NCBI RefSeq assembly: GCF_012926525.1
Contig: NZ_JABBNI010000066.1
Location: 124,001 to 188,000, forward strand
Direction: 5' to 3'
DNA: 64,000 nt
Source: Clostridium muellerianum
Lineage (GTDB): Bacteria; Bacillota; Clostridia; Clostridiales; Clostridiaceae
The first letter of the stretch is position 1; the number at the start of each line of letters is the position of its first letter. A model generated the notes under the pieces. That model was not told the DNA's origin and searched no databases. It saw nothing but the letters and a program-made list of their open reading frames with translations. The translations under genes were made by a program, and so were the position numbers. Of the stretch, positions 1 through 9,570 are shown in pieces.

Positions 1-498
1 ATAGAGGCTCATTGGCTTTTTGATATAGATTATGATAATATTCAAGTTATAGTTCATCCAGAAAGTATAGTACACTCTATGGTGGAATATGTTGATGGAA
101 GTGTTATAGCTCAACTAGCTAGTGCGGATATGAAACTACCAATACAGTATGCCTTAAATTATCCTAAAAGGGAGAAATCTGTAATAAAAGCATTGGATTT
201 TTATAGTTTAAAAAGTTTAAGTTTTGAGAAACCAGATTTAGATACTTTCAAACCTTTAAAACTTGCATATGAAGCAGGTAAAATTGGAGGTACAATGCCA
301 GCTATATTAAATGCTGCTAATGAGGCTTCAGTACAACTGTTTCTGGATAAGAAAATCAAGTTTTTAGATATAGGAAATATGCTAGAAGAATGTATGGGGA
401 AGTTTGGATCAAAAGAAAACTATTTGCTAGAAGATATAATAGAAATAGATTCAAGAGTAAAAGAATATGTTAATAATAAAGTGTTAAATAAAAAATAA
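1..498 (+). CDS. dxr: 1-deoxy-D-xylulose 5-phosphate reductoisomerase, C-terminal part
   Basis: This is the C-terminal ~165 codons of DXP reductoisomerase, the NADPH-dependent enzyme that makes 2-C-methyl-D-erythritol 4-phosphate in the non-mevalonate isoprenoid pathway. The reading frame is open from base 1, so the start lies outside the window; the first Met in the window (79) is internal. Family signatures are visible: EAHWLFDI and VHPESIVHSMVEY near the start of the fragment, then GGTMPAILNAANE. rseP follows after 37 bp and ispG after that, a usual clostridial order. The identification is firm. Confidence 0.95.
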   Translation: MEAHWLFDIDYDNIQVIVHPESIVHSMVEYVDGSVIAQLASADMKLPIQYALNYPKREKSVIKALDFYSLKSLSFEKPDLDTFKPLKLAYEAGKIGGTMPAILNAANEASVQLFLDKKIKFLDIGNMLEECMGKFGSKENYLLEDIIEIDSRVKEYVNNKVLNKK

Positions 499-535
499 TT
501 TATAGATAACTTAATCTATAAAAGGAGGAATGTAT

Positions 536-1546
536 TTGTATATTATAGCGGCCATTATAACTTTCGGCATTTTAATTATAATTCATGAACTTGGACATTT
601 TACTTTAGCAAAATTAAATGGCATAAAGGTGGAAGAATTTGCTATAGGCATGGGACCACAAATATTTAAAATAAATGGAAAAGAGACAATATATTCTATT
701 AGAATACTTCCTATAGGTGGATATGTAAAAATGTTAGGCGATGAGGGTGAATCTACAGACCCTAGAGCATTTAATAACAAAAGTCCATTGCGTAAACTTA
801 GTGTCGTTTTGGCAGGACCAGTAATGAATTTTATATTGGGCATAGTGCTTTTTGCTATTATAGCGGCAGCAAAAGGTTACTTATTACCAGTAGTTGACAA
901 AGTAGTTCCAAACCAACCAGCAGCCATTATGGGAATAAAATCTGGTGATAAAATAGTGAAAGTTAACAGATCCAAAATTCTAACATGGGAGGATTTTGAA
1001 ACTGAAGTATATACTTCAGCAGGGAAGCCTATGGATATAAGTTATGTACGTAATGGCGAAACAAGGAATGTAAAAGTAACGCCTGTGAAAGATGCGAAAG
1101 ATAATAGATTTATTGTTGGTGTTTATGCTACAGCAATTCAAAAGCCTACTATAGGTCAATCTGTATCTTATGGATTTATTGAAACTAATTCTTTAGTAAA
1201 ACAAACATTTTCTTTTATTGGATCTGCTTTTAAAGGAAAAGTTAGCAAAAATGATTTTGGAGGACCTGTAACTATAATAAAACTTTCAGGAGCAGCTGCT
1301 AAAGCTGGAATTTTAACTCTTACTGCTTTTGGAGCATATATAACAGTACAACTTGGAATATTTAATCTTTTACCTATTCCTGCATTAGATGGTGGATATA
1401 TATTCTTATTCTTATTTGAGTTAATTACAGGAAAAAAAGTGGATCAAAACAAGGTTGGAGTCATAAACTATGTAGGTTTTGCACTGCTGATGGGGTTGAT
1501 GGTCTTAGTTACTATAAAGGATATACTTTATCCTATTAAATTTTAA
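536..1546 (+). CDS. rseP: RIP (site-2-type) zinc metalloprotease RseP
   Basis: Membrane-embedded metalloprotease of the S2P/RseP family, which cleaves transmembrane anti-sigma factors and signal-peptide remnants. Visible features: an N-terminal membrane segment carrying the HELGH zinc motif (residues ~17-21), a central PDZ domain (~105-185), and a C-terminal membrane segment with NLLPIPALDGG, which supplies the third metal ligand. Start choice: an ATG at 530 lies only 1 nt after the ribosome site AAGGAGG (522-528), whereas the TTG at 536 has a 7-nt spacing, so I take TTG 536. 336 residues is normal for clostridial members. Its partners are not shown by the sequence; the ECF/anti-sigma pair at 47.5-49 kb is one possible client, but that is only a guess. 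Confidence 0.93.
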   Translation: MYIIAAIITFGILIIIHELGHFTLAKLNGIKVEEFAIGMGPQIFKINGKETIYSIRILPIGGYVKMLGDEGESTDPRAFNNKSPLRKLSVVLAGPVMNFILGIVLFAIIAAAKGYLLPVVDKVVPNQPAAIMGIKSGDKIVKVNRSKILTWEDFETEVYTSAGKPMDISYVRNGETRNVKVTPVKDAKDNRFIVGVYATAIQKPTIGQSVSYGFIETNSLVKQTFSFIGSAFKGKVSKNDFGGPVTIIKLSGAAAKAGILTLTAFGAYITVQLGIFNLLPIPALDGGYIFLFLFELITGKKVDQNKVGVINYVGFALLMGLMVLVTIKDILYPIKF

Positions 1547-1642
1547 CAAAAGTTAATATTAATGAATTATATAGTAGAAAAAGTAGAAGACTTAAATCAT
1601 TAATTTAAGATGAATTACTTTCTATTTAGAATTTTATGTTGG

Positions 1643-1670
1643 GAATGAAGAGTATCTTCATTCTCAATTT
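1643..1670 (+). terminator. possible terminator after rseP
   Basis: A perfect 9-bp stem (GAATGAAGA / TCTTCATTC) with a 3-nt loop is followed by a T-rich but interrupted tail. It sits in the 163-bp gap between rseP and ispG. The tail is weak, so this may be only partly efficient. Confidence 0.45.
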
Positions 1671-1709
1671 TGAATTTTTAGATCATAATTTTTGTGGGAG
1701 ATGGAAAAG

Positions 1710-2759
1710 ATGAATAGAGTAAAAACCCAAAAAGTGAAAGTTGGAAATATCTTCATTGGTGGAGATTCTAAAATTACAGTTCAATCTATGACTAATACAG
1801 ATACTAGAAATGTAAAAGAAACAGTAAATCAAATAAAAGAACTTGAAAAGGCTGGATGTCATATAATACGATGCGCTGTGCCAGATGTGGAAGCTAGTGA
1901 AGCTATAAAGAAAATAGTTAAAGAAATAAACATTCCGTTAGTAGCAGATATCCACTTTGATTATAAGTTAGCTTTAAAGTCTATAGAAAATGGAGTGTCG
2001 GCGCTTAGAATAAATCCTGGAAATATTGGAAGTATAGATAAAGTAAAGGAAGTTGCAAAAGCAGCTAAAGAAAAAAGTATACCTATAAGAATAGGAGTGA
2101 ATTCAGGTTCTCTCCAAAAAGATATATTAAATAAATATGGAAGTGTGTGTCCAGAAGCCTTAGTAGAAAGTGCTTTAGAACATGTTAATATCCTTGAAAA
2201 TATTAATTTTAGTGATATAGTTATATCTATAAAGTCTTCAAATGCAATTCAAATGATAGAAAGTTATAAAATGATATCAGAGAAAGTAAATTATCCTCTG
2301 CATCTTGGTGTTACTGAGGCAGGAACTCTTTGGAGAGGAACGATTAAATCAAGTATTGGTATAGGAGCACTTTTATCTCAAGGTATAGGAGATACTATAA
2401 GAGTATCTTTAACTGGAAATCCTGTAGAAGAAGTAAAAGTTGGAAGGGAAATATTAAAATCCCTAGGATACTTAGACGAAGGAATAGAGTTTGTTTCCTG
2501 CCCTACGTGTGGAAGAACTAGAATAGATTTAATAAAGATAGCAGAAGAAGTTGAAAAGAGATTAGTTAACTGCCATAAAAATATAAAAGTAGCTGTAATG
2601 GGTTGTGTAGTTAATGGACCAGGAGAAGCTAGAGAAGCAGATATAGGTATAGCTGGAGGAAATGGTGAAGGACTTATATTTAAAAAGGGTATAATTATAA
2701 AAAAGGTACACGAAAAAGATTTAGTAAATGAACTTTTAAAAGAAATTGAAAGTATGTAA
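1710..2759 (+). CDS. ispG: 4-hydroxy-3-methylbut-2-enyl diphosphate synthase (flavodoxin)
   Basis: IspG/GcpE converts 2-C-methyl-D-erythritol 2,4-cyclodiphosphate to HMBPP, the penultimate step of the MEP pathway, using a [4Fe-4S] cluster. The TIM-barrel N-terminus begins with VQSMTNTDT and ADIHFD; the C-terminal cluster ligands are in CPTCGR and GCVVNGPGE. Start choice: in-frame TTG 1692 and ATG 1701 overlap or precede the GGGAG site (1696-1700), whereas ATG 1710 lies 9 nt after it and gives the usual short N-terminus MNRVKTQKVKVG. Together with dxr upstream, the window carries two steps of one pathway. In many Firmicutes polC follows; here the next gene is rimP. Confidence 0.95.
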   Translation: MNRVKTQKVKVGNIFIGGDSKITVQSMTNTDTRNVKETVNQIKELEKAGCHIIRCAVPDVEASEAIKKIVKEINIPLVADIHFDYKLALKSIENGVSALRINPGNIGSIDKVKEVAKAAKEKSIPIRIGVNSGSLQKDILNKYGSVCPEALVESALEHVNILENINFSDIVISIKSSNAIQMIESYKMISEKVNYPLHLGVTEAGTLWRGTIKSSIGIGALLSQGIGDTIRVSLTGNPVEEVKVGREILKSLGYLDEGIEFVSCPTCGRTRIDLIKIAEEVEKRLVNCHKNIKVAVMGCVVNGPGEAREADIGIAGGNGEGLIFKKGIIIKKVHEKDLVNELLKEIESM

Positions 2760-2787
2760 GCGTCTTGCAGCATTTGTTAACTTTTTC

Positions 2788-2816
2788 TTGAAATAACTAA
2801 TTTGGTGTGTTAAAAT
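2788..2816 (+). promoter_or_regulatory. sigma-A type promoter of the rimP-nusA-infB operon
   Basis: TTGAAA (2788-2793), a 17-bp spacer, then TAAAAT (2811-2816). This matches the housekeeping consensus closely and is followed by a ~160-nt leader with two hairpins before rimP. Confidence 0.75.
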
Positions 2817-2852
2817 GAATTTGGGAAATCTACAGAAGTTTATTGAAAGTGT

Positions 2853-2912
2853 AGAGTGGGTTACAACCCGCTCTTTCTATTTTGTGAAAAACGCAGCGTT
2901 AGTTGCGTTTTT
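2853..2912 (+). promoter_or_regulatory. rimP (ylxS) leader hairpins, possible attenuator
   Basis: Two stem-loops lie in the operon leader. The first pairs 2853-2862 with 2865-2874 (AGAGTGGGTT / AACCCGCTCT) and is followed by TTTCTATTTT. The second pairs 2887-2895 with 2904-2912 (AAAAACGCA / TGCGTTTTT) and runs into T residues. Both resemble intrinsic terminators within the transcribed leader. A GTGGGNNNNCCCAC-like hairpin ahead of ylxS/nusA is common in Firmicutes. NusA autoregulation through these hairpins is an inference. Confidence 0.6.
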
Positions 2913-2977
2913 AAATTAGAGCAAAAAATTCATTTTTTATGAAAAATTGCAGAACATACAAGTAAGGAGGGATTATA

Positions 2978-3445
2978 ATGAATAAAAGTACTTTAATAAA
3001 TAGAGTTGAAGAATTGATAAAACCTATAGTAGTAGAATTAAATTATGAATTATACTATTTAGAGTTAGTAAGAGAAGGAAAAGATAACTATTTAAGAATA
3101 TATATAGATAAAGAAAATGGAACAATATCACTTGAAGACTGCGAAAAAGTTAGTAGAGCGGTTAGTGATATGTTGGATGTAGAAGATCCTATTAGAGAAG
3201 GATATTATTTGGAGGTTTCTTCACCAGGAATAGAAAGAATTTTGCATACTGATGAACACCTACAAAAATATATAGGAAATGATGTATTAGCCCAAATATC
3301 TGGATTATTAAATGGAAAGAAAAAATATGAAGGAACATTAGTAAGTTTTAATAATGAAGAATTGAATATTGAAACTAAAGAAAAAGAAGAAATATCTATT
3401 CCTAGGGAAAAAATTTTAAATGTTAGTTTAAAAGGTAAGTTTTAA
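2978..3445 (+). CDS. rimP: ribosome maturation factor RimP
   Basis: RimP (YlxS/P15A) assists 30S subunit maturation. The 155-residue protein shows the family's N-terminal alpha/beta domain, with [19 protein letters not shown] and the conserved [10 protein letters not shown] motif, then a small SH3-like C-terminal domain. An AAGGAGGG ribosome site precedes ATG 2978. It is the first gene of the nusA-infB operon; nusA starts 17 bp after its stop codon, with the nusA ribosome site overlapping the rimP stop. Confidence 0.95.
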   Translation: MNKSTLINRVEELIKPIVVELNYELYYLELVREGKDNYLRIYIDKENGTISLEDCEKVSRAVSDMLDVEDPIREGYYLEVSSPGIERILHTDEHLQKYIGNDVLAQISGLLNGKKKYEGTLVSFNNEELNIETKEKEEISIPREKILNVSLKGKF

Positions 3446-3462
3446 GGAGGGTATATTGAAAA

Positions 3463-4578
3463 ATGAATCAGGAATTTATTGAAGCCTTAAAAGAAATAGT
3501 AAAAGAAAAGGGAATTAGTGAAGATTTATTATTTACAACTATAGAGGATGCTCTAGTTGCTGCATATAAAAAGAATTATGCAAACCAAGGCGGAAACAAT
3601 CAAAATGTTAAGGTTACAATGAATAGGGAAAATGGAGAAATTCATGTGTACTCACAAAAAAGTGTAGTTGATGAAGTTTTTGATGAAATAAATGAAATTT
3701 CTTTAGAAGAAGCTAGGGAACTAGACCCTAATTATGATGTAGATGATGTAGTAAGCATAGAAGTAACACCTAAAAAGTTTGGAAGAGTAGCAGCACAAGC
3801 AGCTAAGCAAGTTGTTATACAAAGAATAAAAGAAGAAGAAAGAAGAATTGTATTCAACGATTTTATAGAAAAAGAAGATGACATAATAACAGGAGCAGTT
3901 ATAAGAAAAGACAAAAATAATGTTCTTGTAGATCTTGGAAAAACAGAGGCAGTTCTTGGACCAAATGAACAAATGCCAGGAGAAAAATATAATTTTAATG
4001 ATAAAATAAAATTGTATATTGTAGAAGTTAAAAATACTACAAAAGGTGCACAAATAGTAATATCAAGAACACATCCAGGTCTTGTGAAAAGATTATTTGA
4101 ACTTGAGGTCCCTGAAATATTTGATGGCACAGTTGAGATAAAATCTATTTCAAGAGAAGCCGGATCAAGAACAAAAATAGCTGTAAATTCAAATGATGAA
4201 AATGTAGATCCAATGGGAGCTTGTGTTGGACCAAAGGGAATAAGAGTTCAAAGTATAGTAAATGAGCTTAAAAATGAAAAAATAGATATTATTAAATGGA
4301 GCAAGTTGCCAGAAGAATATATAGCGAATGCTTTAAGTCCTGCAAAGGTAATAGATGTTACTTTAGATGAAGATAACAAATTTGCTCAAATTGTAGTTGA
4401 TGATAACCAATTATCACTAGCAATAGGAAAAGAAGGCCAAAATGTAAGATTAGCAGCAAAGCTTACAGGTTGGAAAATAGATATTAAAAGCAAATCACAG
4501 GCAGAAAATGTTGTTGAAAAAGATGTAATCGAAGAAGATGTTCCTGTAGAAACTATTTTTGAGGAACATAATATGTAA
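3463..4578 (+). CDS. nusA: transcription termination/antitermination factor NusA
   Basis: NusA binds RNA polymerase and modulates pausing, termination and rRNA antitermination. Domain order in 371 residues: N-terminal RNAP-binding domain (~1-125), S1 domain (~135-200; GAVIRKDKNNVLVDLGKTEAVL), KH1 and KH2 (~205-345; DPMGACVGPKGIRVQSIV and LAIGKEGQNVRLAAKLTGW). The short acidic tail lacks the C-terminal AR repeats found in E. coli, which is normal for Firmicutes. The AAGGAGG site (3444-3450) is a rather long 12 nt from the ATG. Confidence 0.96.
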   Translation: MNQEFIEALKEIVKEKGISEDLLFTTIEDALVAAYKKNYANQGGNNQNVKVTMNRENGEIHVYSQKSVVDEVFDEINEISLEEARELDPNYDVDDVVSIEVTPKKFGRVAAQAAKQVVIQRIKEEERRIVFNDFIEKEDDIITGAVIRKDKNNVLVDLGKTEAVLGPNEQMPGEKYNFNDKIKLYIVEVKNTTKGAQIVISRTHPGLVKRLFELEVPEIFDGTVEIKSISREAGSRTKIAVNSNDENVDPMGACVGPKGIRVQSIVNELKNEKIDIIKWSKLPEEYIANALSPAKVIDVTLDEDNKFAQIVVDDNQLSLAIGKEGQNVRLAAKLTGWKIDIKSKSQAENVVEKDVIEEDVPVETIFEEHNM

Positions 4579-4601
4579 ATTTTAGGTGAGGTGGTTATAT
4601 T

Positions 4602-4871
4602 ATGAAGATTAAAAAAATACCACAGCGAATGTGCACAGGATGTATGGAAATGAAACCTAAAAAAGAGCTTATAAGAGTGGTAAAAAGTAAAGAGAATGAA
4701 GTAAGTGTAGATTTAACAGGTAAAAAAAATGGAAGAGGAGCTTACATATGTAAAAGCACTGAATGTTTAGAAAAAGCTTTTAAAAGTAAGAAACTTGAAA
4801 AAAATCTTGAAACCAAGATAAGTGAGGAAATCTACGATAGGCTAAAGCGAGAGGTAGAAAATGAAAAATAA
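4602..4871 (+). CDS. rnpM: YlxR family RNase P modulator RnpM
   Basis: 89-residue YlxR/DUF448 protein. The N-terminus has the family motif PQRMCTGCMEMKPKKELIRVV and later GRGAYICKSTECLEKA. YlxR proteins bind RNA, and in Bacillus the family member has been described as a modulator of RNase P. It lies between nusA and ylxQ, as in most Firmicutes. Its end overlaps the start of ylxQ by 11 nt, suggesting coupled translation. Confidence 0.9.
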   Translation: MKIKKIPQRMCTGCMEMKPKKELIRVVKSKENEVSVDLTGKKNGRGAYICKSTECLEKAFKSKKLEKNLETKISEEIYDRLKREVENEK

Positions 4872-5175
4872 ATTTTTTCAATTTCTAGGATTAACAAAAC
4901 GTGCAGGAAAAGTATTAGAGGGATATAATAAATGTGAAGATGCCTTAAAAAGAGGAAAAATATCCTTAGTTATCCTGTCACAAGATGCATCACAGAACAC
5001 ACTAAGTAAATTTTTAAATTATAGTGATAAATATAAAGTTCCTGTTTTACAGGGCTATAATAAACAAGATTTAGGAAAAGCTTTAGGTATGGAAGAAATA
5101 AAAGTTTTAGGTGTATCTGACAAAAAAATGAGTGAGAGATTACTTATCTTATGGAAAGAATGTAAAGAAATTTAG
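4861..5175 (+). CDS. ylxQ: L7Ae-family RNA-binding protein YlxQ
   Basis: 104-residue protein of the L7Ae/L30e/YlxQ fold, which binds kink-turn RNA. The N-terminus FLGLTKRAGKVLEGYNKCEDALKRG and the VILSQDAS segment are typical. It sits in the nusA-infB operon and overlaps ylxR by 11 nt. The start at ATG 4861 is supported by the GAGAGG-like site inside the ylxR coding region. The exact RNA target is not shown by the sequence. Confidence 0.88.
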   Translation: MKNKFFQFLGLTKRAGKVLEGYNKCEDALKRGKISLVILSQDASQNTLSKFLNYSDKYKVPVLQGYNKQDLGKALGMEEIKVLGVSDKKMSERLLILWKECKEI

Positions 5176-5193
5176 TTTCGGGGGTGAAATACT

Positions 5194-7281
5194 TTGTCAA
5201 AAATTAGAGTTTATGAACTAGCAAAAGAGCTAGGAATATCAAGTAAAGAATTAATCAGTATTCTTTTAGATGAGTTTGGCATAGAAGTTAAAAATCATAT
5301 GGGCGTTATTGAAGAGGAAGATGCAGAACTAATAAAAGAACTTTTTTCAGAAAAAGAAAAGGAAAAATCAGCAGATTCAGATGATAGTATAGAAGAGAAA
5401 TATGAAGATCTAGCTGAAGAAAATTTAAAGAAAAGTATAAAGGTGACTAAAATTAAGAATAAAAATAAAGAAAATAAAACACAGGAAAATACTAATGATG
5501 ATAGTGAGAATAGTGCTGTAGAAAAAGTTATAGAAATAGATGAAACTATAACAGTAAAGGAATTGTCAGAAAAACTTGGAAAACCTACTACAGAAGTTAT
5601 TAAACAGCTTATTTTTATGGGTGTAATGGCAGCTATAAATCAAGAAATAGATTTTGATACTGCGGAAAAATTAGCAGAAAAATTTGATGCTTTAGTAGCT
5701 AAAAAGGAAAAAGATATAGATAAAGAGTCTGTAGAGCAAGAAGAGGAAGAGGAAGAGGATGATGATTTACAAAAACGACCTCCAATTATAACAGTTATGG
5801 GTCATGTTGATCATGGTAAGACATCTTTACTAGATGCTATAAGAAAAGCAAAAGTTACATCTACAGAAGCAGGCGGAATTACTCAGCATATTGGTGCATA
5901 TACTGTAACCATAAATGGAGAAAAAATAACATTCCTTGATACACCTGGACATGAAGCTTTTACTGCTATGAGAGCAAGAGGTGCTCAAATAACAGATATA
6001 GTTATTCTTGTAGTAGCTGCAGATGATGGAATAATGCCACAAACTGTAGAAGCTATAAACCATTGTAAGGCGGCTAATGTTCCTATGGTAGTAGCTATAA
6101 ATAAAATGGATAGACCAGGAGCTAATCCGGATAGGGTTAAGCAGGAATTAACTGAACATGGTTTGGTAGCAGAAGATTGGGGCGGAGATATAATCTGTGT
6201 ACCTGTATCAGCGCATACAAAAGAAGGAATAGACACATTACTTGAAATGGTACTTTTAACAGCTGAAATGCAAGAATTAAAAGCTAATGCTAATAGAAAT
6301 GGTAAAGGTACAGTAGTAGAATCTAAGCTTGACAAGGGAAGAGGAGCTGTAGCTACATTATTAGTTCAAAATGGTACTATACATGTTGGAGATTCTATAA
6401 TAGTAGGGTCTACTTATGGAAGAATAAGAGCTATGTTTGATGATAAAGGTAAAAAAATCAAATCAGCAGGTCCTTCTATACCAGTAGAAATACTTGGATT
6501 ATCTGAAGTTCCAGCAGCAGGAGATAGATTCCACCAAGTAAAAGATGAAAAAACTGCAAGAGAAATGGCTGATAAGAGAAAAGAAAAGTTAAGAGCTGAA
6601 TATTTACAGTCAACACATAAGGTTTCTCTTGAGGACTTGTATAATCAGATACAAGAAGGAAAAGTTAAAGAGTTAAACATAATAGTTAAAGCAGATGTTC
6701 AAGGATCTATAGAAGCATTAAAACAGTCTCTTCAAAAGTTATCTAATGAAGAAGTAAAGGTTAGAGTTATACATGGAGCAGTTGGTGCTATAACTGAAAC
6801 TGATGTTACTCTTGCTTCAGCATCTAATGCTATAATTATAGGATTTAATGTAAGACCTGATAATAATGCAACAGCAGCAGCAGATAAAGAAGCTGTAGAC
6901 ATAAAAACTTATAGAGTTATATATAATGCTATAGATGATATAAAATCAGCTATGATTGGAATGCTTGAACCAGATTATAAAGAAGTAGTACTTGGAAAAG
7001 TTCAAGTAAGACAGGTATACAAAATATCTAATGTAGGAACTATTGCAGGTTGTTATGTAACAGATGGAAAAATCGCAAGAAATAGCAGCGTGAGAGTTAT
7101 AAGAGATGGTATAGTAATATTCGAATCAGAGCTTGCATCTTTAAAGAGATTTAAAGATGATGCTAAAGAAGTAGCAGAAGGTTATGAATGTGGTCTTTCT
7201 ATTGAAAAGTTTAATGATATAAAAGAAGGCGATGAAATAGAAGCCTACACTATGGAAGAAATAAAAAAAGATAAACTTTAA
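5194..7281 (+). CDS. infB: translation initiation factor IF-2
   Basis: IF-2 is the GTPase that delivers initiator tRNA to the 30S subunit. 695 residues: an IF2_N winged helix (~1-50), a charged Lys/Glu linker, a second IF2_N domain (~115-165), an acidic stretch, then the G domain with GHVDHGKT (203-210), DTPGHEAF, and NKMD, followed by the beta-barrel domains and the fMet-tRNA-binding C-terminus. The start is TTG 5194 after GGGGTG; no better start exists before the conserved [13 protein letters not shown]. It ends the tight part of the operon; rbfA follows after 74 bp. Confidence 0.97.
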   Translation: MSKIRVYELAKELGISSKELISILLDEFGIEVKNHMGVIEEEDAELIKELFSEKEKEKSADSDDSIEEKYEDLAEENLKKSIKVTKIKNKNKENKTQENTNDDSENSAVEKVIEIDETITVKELSEKLGKPTTEVIKQLIFMGVMAAINQEIDFDTAEKLAEKFDALVAKKEKDIDKESVEQEEEEEEDDDLQKRPPIITVMGHVDHGKTSLLDAIRKAKVTSTEAGGITQHIGAYTVTINGEKITFLDTPGHEAFTAMRARGAQITDIVILVVAADDGIMPQTVEAINHCKAANVPMVVAINKMDRPGANPDRVKQELTEHGLVAEDWGGDIICVPVSAHTKEGIDTLLEMVLLTAEMQELKANANRNGKGTVVESKLDKGRGAVATLLVQNGTIHVGDSIIVGSTYGRIRAMFDDKGKKIKSAGPSIPVEILGLSEVPAAGDRFHQVKDEKTAREMADKRKEKLRAEYLQSTHKVSLEDLYNQIQEGKVKELNIIVKADVQGSIEALKQSLQKLSNEEVKVRVIHGAVGAITETDVTLASASNAIIIGFNVRPDNNATAAADKEAVDIKTYRVIYNAIDDIKSAMIGMLEPDYKEVVLGKVQVRQVYKISNVGTIAGCYVTDGKIARNSSVRVIRDGIVIFESELASLKRFKDDAKEVAEGYECGLSIEKFNDIKEGDEIEAYTMEEIKKDKL

Positions 7282-7355
7282 TTTAAAAATATTAAGAAAT
7301 TTAGAATTAAAAATGGTTATGTCATATATACTATGTAAAAACGAGGTGATATTAT

Positions 7356-7721
7356 ATGGCTAAATATAGAAGTGGTAGAATAAACGAAGAAATGAAAAGG
7401 GAAATCAGCAGAATAATTCAAAATGACATAAAAGATCCTAGGTTAAGTGCTATGATAAGTGTTACTAAAGTAGATGTAACAAAAGATTTAAGATATGCTA
7501 AAGTATATGTAAGTATTTTTGGAAATGATGAATCTAAAAATGCTACTTTTGAAGCTTTGAAAGGTTCTGCAGGATTTATTAGAAGAGAAGTTGGGCATAA
7601 AATAAACTTAAGATACACACCAGAAATACTTATAGAGTTAGATAATACTATAGAACAAGGTATGCATATAGATGCACTTTTACACAAGATAAAGGAGAAA
7701 GAGCATCATGATAATGAATAA
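7356..7721 (+). CDS. rbfA: ribosome-binding factor A
   Basis: RbfA is a KH-fold 30S assembly factor needed for 16S rRNA 5'-end processing and cold adaptation. 121 residues, the usual length, with the family N-terminus RINEEMKREISRIIQNDIKDPRL and the motif VTKDLRYAKVYVSI. A GAGGTG site precedes ATG 7356. Its last codons overlap the start of the nrnA-like gene by 14 nt. Confidence 0.95.
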   Translation: MAKYRSGRINEEMKREISRIIQNDIKDPRLSAMISVTKVDVTKDLRYAKVYVSIFGNDESKNATFEALKGSAGFIRREVGHKINLRYTPEILIELDNTIEQGMHIDALLHKIKEKEHHDNE

Positions 7722-8667
7722 CATTCTAAAAGAAATAAAGGAAAGTAATAGAATTGCTATTACTTTCCATGAATCTCCTGATGGAGATTCTTTAGGTTCT
7801 GCCCTTGCTTTAATGCAGGGACTAAAAGAACTTAATAAGGAAGTTTACATACTTTGCAAAGAAAAAGTACCAGAATCTTTTGCATTTTTACCTTGTTCAG
7901 AACAAATAGAAGGATTAAAATGTGACGTGATTTCTGAAACTGAATGTGTAATAGTTTTGGATTGCGGTGATGTAAAAAGAATTAATGCAAATTTAAATTT
8001 AGAAAATAGAGAATATACATTAATTAATATAGATCATCACTTATCAAATGAATTATATGCAGATCTAAATTATGTGGATACTAATGCTGCAGCAGTAGGT
8101 GAAATTGTGTATCAAATGCTGAAAATTATGGGTGTAAAGATTACTAAAAACATAGCAGCATGTTTATATACATCATTAATTACAGATACAGGAGCTTTCA
8201 AGTATTCATCAACTACTTTGGTTACACATACTATAGCAGGAGATTTAATTAGTACAGGTATTGATTTTAGTGGAATCCATAGGATTATATTTGAAAATAA
8301 AAAATTTGAAAGAATAAAGTTTTATGGAAAAGCAATTGAAAATATGGAGTTAGTTGGTGATAAGATATGTGTAATAACTATTACAAAGGATATGTTATTA
8401 CAAAACGGAAATGTAAAGGATACGGATACATCTGATATTATAGCCTTTGCTATGCAGATAGATACTATAGAAGTAGCATTGCTTGTAAAAGAAACTGACT
8501 CAGGTATAAAAGCAAGCCTTAGATCCAAGTCAAAGGTAGATGTAAGAAAAATTGCAGAAAAATTTGACGGCGGTGGACATATAAAGGCATCTGGATTAGC
8601 TATTAAGGATAAGAGTATAGAAAAAGCTAAGGATTTAATACTTAAAGAAATAAGAAATTCACTATAA
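7708..8667 (+). CDS. nrnA: DHH/DHHA1 phosphoesterase (NrnA, oligoribonuclease/pAp phosphatase)
   Basis: 319-residue DHH-family enzyme. Conserved metal-binding motifs: HESPDGDSLGS (~20-30), VLDCGD, NIDHHLSN (the DHH motif, ~108-114), and the DHHA1 motif FDGGGHIKASG near the C-terminus. Bacillus NrnA degrades nanoRNA and 3'-phosphoadenosine 5'-phosphate. The gene overlaps rbfA, and truB follows, a conserved Firmicute arrangement. An AAGGAG site (7692-7697) serves ATG 7708 or 7714. Confidence 0.92.
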   Translation: MIMNNILKEIKESNRIAITFHESPDGDSLGSALALMQGLKELNKEVYILCKEKVPESFAFLPCSEQIEGLKCDVISETECVIVLDCGDVKRINANLNLENREYTLINIDHHLSNELYADLNYVDTNAAAVGEIVYQMLKIMGVKITKNIAACLYTSLITDTGAFKYSSTTLVTHTIAGDLISTGIDFSGIHRIIFENKKFERIKFYGKAIENMELVGDKICVITITKDMLLQNGNVKDTDTSDIIAFAMQIDTIEVALLVKETDSGIKASLRSKSKVDVRKIAEKFDGGGHIKASGLAIKDKSIEKAKDLILKEIRNSL

Positions 8668-8688
8668 ACAGAAAAAGAGTTGATGTAT

Positions 8689-9564
8689 ATGGATGGAATA
8701 TTGAATGTTAATAAACCATTGGGAATGAGTTCCTTTGATGTAGTAAAAAAAGTAAAGTTTATTGCTAATACCAAAAAGGTAGGTCATACAGGAACTTTAG
8801 ATCCAGAAGCTTCAGGCGTACTTCCTATATGCATAGGAAATGCTACTAAGCTTGTAGACTATATAATGAGTGATTACAAAATATATAAAGTAGAATTAAG
8901 GCTTGGAATTACTACAGATACCTATGATAGGGAAGGAAAAGTAATTAAAAATTCTCCTGTGGATTTGAATGTTGAAGAAGTTAAAAAGGTTATTGAAAGC
9001 TTTGAAGGAAACATAGAGCAAATTCCGCCCATGTATTCTGCTTTAAAAGTCAATGGACAAAGATTATATTCTTTAGCAAGGCAGGGAATAGAGATAGAAA
9101 GAAAACCGAGAAAAATAACTATACATAGTATAAACATAATAGATATTGAACTACCTAAAGTAGTATTTGAAGTAAAATGTTCTAAAGGCACATATATAAG
9201 AAGTCTTTGCTATGATATTGGAGAAGAACTTAAGTGCGGTGGTACTATGTGGAATCTTCAAAGGACTAGAACAGGAAGCTTTGGTATAGAAAAATCAGTG
9301 GATTTAGATAAGTTGAATAGAGAAAATATTAATGAATATTTAATTCCAATGGATATGGCTTTAGAAAAATATCCAGCGGTTTACATAGATGAAAAATATG
9401 AAAAATTATTACTTAATGGAGTTACATTAAAAGATCCTATGTTAATTGAAAACATAGAAAAGGATATATTATATAAGGTTTATTTGGGAAAAGAAAAGTT
9501 TATTGGTATAGGTATGAAACAAAATTTTGGATTTAAAATGACAAAACTGTTAATTCAGAGGTAA
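8689..9564 (+). CDS. truB: tRNA pseudouridine(55) synthase TruB
   Basis: TruB makes pseudouridine 55 in the T-loop of tRNAs. Motifs: GILNVNKPLGMSSFDVV at the N-terminus, GHTGTLDPEASGVLP with the catalytic Asp near residue 38, and CSKGTYIRSLCYDIG. In-frame TTG 8680 and ATG 8683 exist, but ATG 8689 gives the family's standard start (M-D-G-I-L-N) and lies 9 nt after AAAGAG. It follows nrnA by 21 bp and precedes ribF by 6 bp. Confidence 0.95.
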   Translation: MDGILNVNKPLGMSSFDVVKKVKFIANTKKVGHTGTLDPEASGVLPICIGNATKLVDYIMSDYKIYKVELRLGITTDTYDREGKVIKNSPVDLNVEEVKKVIESFEGNIEQIPPMYSALKVNGQRLYSLARQGIEIERKPRKITIHSINIIDIELPKVVFEVKCSKGTYIRSLCYDIGEELKCGGTMWNLQRTRTGSFGIEKSVDLDKLNRENINEYLIPMDMALEKYPAVYIDEKYEKLLLNGVTLKDPMLIENIEKDILYKVYLGKEKFIGIGMKQNFGFKMTKLLIQR

Positions 9565-9570
9565 TTTAAG

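Noticed and set aside
583-843. Minus-strand ORF of 86 codons inside rseP
   Set aside because: Antisense shadow of a strongly conserved gene, without a ribosome site.
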